Assembly (NCBI RefSeq): GCF_005869935.1
Contig: NZ_SZQF01000001.1
Span: 806,001-870,000, forward strand
Source: Winogradskyella algicola
GTDB taxonomy: Bacteria; Bacteroidota; Bacteroidia; Flavobacteriales; Flavobacteriaceae
DNA: 64,000 bases
Direction of reading: 5' to 3'
This document shows positions 61,906-64,000 of the stretch, piece after piece. Position 1 is the stretch's first letter. Each line of letters begins with the position of its first letter. The notes under the pieces are model-generated. The model saw only the letters and a list, made by a program, of their open reading frames with translations, did not search any database and was not told the origin of the DNA. A program made the translations under genes and the position numbers.

Positions 61906-62796
61906 ATGTCTTTAAGAAAAGAGAAATTTTTAGCGTTGGCATCTATTGATTATGAAGGAATGTCAATTGAAGACTTAAGAAAATTGTTTCGAAAAACCCT
62001 AAAATCTGGTATGCATGGTTTGTGTTCTAGTCCTTATGAAGAAGGTCAGGAGCCTGGAGATCAACTAACGGAAAGCCAAATACGTCGCCGCCTAGAAATA
62101 ATGAAACCATACACTAAGTGGATACGATCGTTCTCATGTACAGAAGGTAATGAGCTTATCCCTAAAATAGCAAAAGAAATGGGAATGAAGACTCTGGTTG
62201 GCGCATGGCTTAGTGATGATGCTGAGATAAACAAAAACGAAATAGAGAGATTAATAAAGTTATGCAGAGAAAGAGTTGTTGATATTGCAGCAGTTGGTAA
62301 CGAGGTAATGTATAGAGGAGATTTAACAGAAGAAGAATTGTTGAACAAAATTTACCATGTTAAGAATGCTTTAAAGGACACAGAAATTCCTATAGGTTAT
62401 GTAGATGCCTATTACGAGTTTCAAGAAAGACCAGCTATCACAGATGCATGTGATATTATTCTTGCAAATTGCTATCCGTTTTGGGAAGGGTGTGATTTAG
62501 ATTACTCTTTACTGTACATGAAAGATATGTACCAAAAAGCGCTGAGAGCAGGAAACGGTAAAAAAGTTATAATAACAGAGACAGGATGGCCTAGTGAAGG
62601 TACAAATCTACAAGGTGCATTTCCATCTGAAGAAAATGCAATTAAGTATTTCATCAACACACAAAAATGGTCTAAAGAAGAAGGAATTGAAATATTTTAT
62701 TTCTCATCCTTTGATGAATCTTGGAAAGTTGGAGGTGAAGGTGATGTTGGTGCTTTTTGGGGTATTTGGGACAAAAATGAAAAACTCAAGTACTAA
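61906..62796 (+). CDS. Cytoplasmic GH17 family protein
   Basis: 296 residues with no signal peptide. The catalytic pattern is Glu133 in AVGNEVMYRG and Glu225 in ITETGWPSEG, with SFSCTEGNELIPKIA in the second strand region. It is shorter than the lipidated GH17 at 57516 and only distantly related to it. As a cytoplasmic GH17 beside a GPH symporter it could hydrolyse oligosaccharides too short or unsuitable for GH149, or transfer glucosyl units. It ends the operon. Confidence 0.88.
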   Translation: MSLRKEKFLALASIDYEGMSIEDLRKLFRKTLKSGMHGLCSSPYEEGQEPGDQLTESQIRRRLEIMKPYTKWIRSFSCTEGNELIPKIAKEMGMKTLVGAWLSDDAEINKNEIERLIKLCRERVVDIAAVGNEVMYRGDLTEEELLNKIYHVKNALKDTEIPIGYVDAYYEFQERPAITDACDIILANCYPFWEGCDLDYSLLYMKDMYQKALRAGNGKKVIITETGWPSEGTNLQGAFPSEENAIKYFINTQKWSKEEGIEIFYFSSFDESWKVGGEGDVGAFWGIWDKNEKLKY

Positions 62797-63080
62797 ATTT
62801 TGTTTTGTAAACTTTGATTATTGGTAAAAGTATACACAACATTACCACTACAATTAGAAAAATATCATTGAGCAGAAATGGCTTGAGTAATATGTAAGCC
62901 CAATAATTACGGTGATTTCAGGCGTGTAAGTATTTGTTTACTAAATCGTTTTCGTTGTATGATTTTTGTAAAGGTAAGATTTACAAATATTCAATTTTAA
63001 AACAATAATTTTAAAGAATTGGCAATTTAAATTGTTGAAAATTACTATAAACCAATAAATAATTAAAATAAATAACGATT
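62797..63080. other. Intergenic region before last gene
   Basis: 284 bases. Two -10-like patterns (GTATGATTTTTG around 62957-62968 and TAAGATTT near 62974-62981) could serve the next gene. TTTG at 62936-62939 is a possible -33 for the first. I see no gene, LytTR box or CTATACA repeat here. Confidence 0.35.
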
Positions 63081-64000
63081 ATGAAAAAAATTACTTTACT
63101 AGTATTTCTATTGAGTAGTGCATTGACTTTTGGTCAATCGTTACCTGTAGATTTTGAAGATGGTACAACCGTACCACAATTCCAATTTGGTAATCTAGGA
63201 TTTGGTAATGTTGTAAATCCCGACCAATCCGGAATAAATACCTCTACACGAGTATTAGAAGTTAACAAACCAGACAGTGCAGATTGGTTTGCTGGTTTTG
63301 GTTTTGAGACACCAGGTTTGCCATTAATTAACTTAGCAAATGGTACTGCATTTACAATGAAAGTATGGGCACCAATTGCAGGTCAGAGTATTAGATTTCA
63401 AATACAAAACGGGTTAAATTCTGAGCCTACTTACAACAGAGATATCGTAATTAATACTGCTATGACATGGGTTGAAGTGACTTTTGACTTTTCTACACAA
63501 CCAGGTTTAACAGGTATGGAGCAGTATCCAGTGTTGGTAATCCAGCCAAATTATGATCCTTCATGTGAAGGAGCCGGATGTTCTACAGTTGGTACAGGTA
63601 ACGGTGGTATATGGTACATTGATGACATTGTCCAGGTTGGAGCACCAGCACCTACATGTACAGACGGTATTCAAAATGGTCAGGAGACTGGTGTTGATTG
63701 TGGTGGCCCTGATTGTCCTGCTTGCCCTCCGTCATGTACTGATGGCATCCAAAATGGAATGGAAACAGGTGTAGACTGTGGTGGTCCCGATTGTCCTGCT
63801 TGTCCAGCCCCAGATCCAACTGATGGCCCAAACAACAATGGTTCATCTGGAATAGATTTTTATATTTACAGTGAATTAAGCGGAAACCCAAATTCATCTG
63901 ATTTCACCAATTTTAATTTAGTAGACTTTGCTGGTAGTGTAACAATATCACAACCAGACTTAAATGGCGATACTGTAATTAGAGCTGATAATATTGATTT
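63081..64000 (+). CDS. Secreted protein with CBM-like domain and Cys-rich repeats (3' end outside window)
   Basis: Open from ATG 63081 to the window end (306 complete codons, no stop). The signal peptide is [19 protein letters not shown]. Residues 20-190 form a jelly-roll CBM-like domain ([45 protein letters not shown]). Two copies of a Cys-rich unit ([22 protein letters not shown]) follow at about 63655-63729 and 63736-63804. A further domain begins at [16 protein letters not shown]. Cys-rich units of this kind join domains in flavobacterial secreted glycosidases and adhesins. It is probably a secreted laminarin-binding or -degrading protein; the catalytic or sorting domain would be outside the window. 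Confidence 0.7.
   Translation, partial: MKKITLLVFLLSSALTFGQSLPVDFEDGTTVPQFQFGNLGFGNVVNPDQSGINTSTRVLEVNKPDSADWFAGFGFETPGLPLINLANGTAFTMKVWAPIAGQSIRFQIQNGLNSEPTYNRDIVINTAMTWVEVTFDFSTQPGLTGMEQYPVLVIQPNYDPSCEGAGCSTVGTGNGGIWYIDDIVQVGAPAPTCTDGIQNGQETGVDCGGPDCPACPPSCTDGIQNGMETGVDCGGPDCPACPAPDPTDGPNNNGSSGIDFYIYSELSGNPNSSDFTNFNLVDFAGSVTISQPDLNGDTVIRADNID

Noticed and set aside
63553-63897. Short open frames on both strands in the Cys-rich repeats
   Set aside because: They are out of frame with the clear signal-peptide gene that starts at 63081 and runs off the window.
1-64000. CRISPR arrays, insertion sequences, prophage genes or integrases
   Set aside because: None was seen: no regular repeat-spacer pattern, transposase motif or phage gene. 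The only repeats are the LytTR boxes, the terminator family, the SGBP coding repeats and two possible intergenic elements.

Overview
The window is low-GC DNA from a marine member of the Bacteroidota, most probably the family Flavobacteriaceae. The evidence is SusC/SusD pairs, three secreted proteins with a C-terminal type IX secretion (T9SS) sorting domain, lipoprotein signals, Bacteroidota-type promoters (TTTG, about 18 bases, TAnnTTTG) and a complete laminarin-utilisation locus. Species and genus cannot be fixed from the sequence alone.

Layout. Positions 1-1441 hold housekeeping-type genes (a partial cyclase, DUF4230, YjbR). Positions 1478-8030 are a signalling block: a small membrane protein, a single receiver, an H-NOX haem/NO sensor, a PAS histidine kinase, a FIST sensor protein, a second kinase, an Hpt phosphotransfer protein and a LytTR response regulator. 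Positions 8031-8673 are an unusual non-coding stretch with three intrinsic terminators and a promoter that would make a short RNA. Positions 8674-12813 hold a T9SS surface protein and two poorly known genes. Positions 12858-26618 look like a polysaccharide export or matrix locus: a TPR/outer-membrane barrel protein, a STAS protein, a flippase, a GT4 glycosyltransferase, a three-gene minus-strand operon (polytopic membrane protein, Ig-like protein, membrane-anchored glycosidase), a receiver-GT2 fusion, a degenerate GT-A protein and phosphomannose isomerase. Positions 26664-36082 are mixed functions: PhnA-like, DUF1272, a second STAS protein, DUF4407, a BlaI/M56 pair, two peptidases and tRNA-Leu. 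Positions 36402-64000 hold a T9SS protein, a triple-Tyr/LuxR-type regulator and the laminarin locus (SusC, SusD, glycan-binding lipoproteins, a TIM-barrel/beta-barrel fusion, GH16, GH149, GH17, GH30, a GPH symporter, a second GH17 and the start of another secreted protein).

The main observation is a shared promoter architecture. Eight promoters between 1478 and 27892 carry boxes resembling ACCATTCGTC, repeated at 21-bp intervals. The first box of the promoter-proximal pair starts 62-63 bp before a TAnnTTTG-like -10 element. Direct repeats at this spacing with this core match what is known of LytTR-family operators (for example AlgR sites), and a LytTR regulator is encoded in the same window at the end of the H-NOX operon. 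The controlled genes include the receiver, both STAS genes, the GT4, the receiver-GT2 fusion, a T9SS protein and the putative small RNA. I infer an NO- or redox-responsive phosphorelay that controls extracellular polysaccharide or matrix production.

The laminarin locus reads as a full pathway: GH16 and the surface TIM-barrel protein cut the glucan, SusC/D and the SGBPs capture and import it, GH17 and GH30 trim main chain and 1,6-branches, the GPH symporter brings oligosaccharides into the cytoplasm, and GH149 phosphorolysis plus a cytoplasmic GH17 finish the breakdown. All family assignments are by motif recognition; no searches were run.
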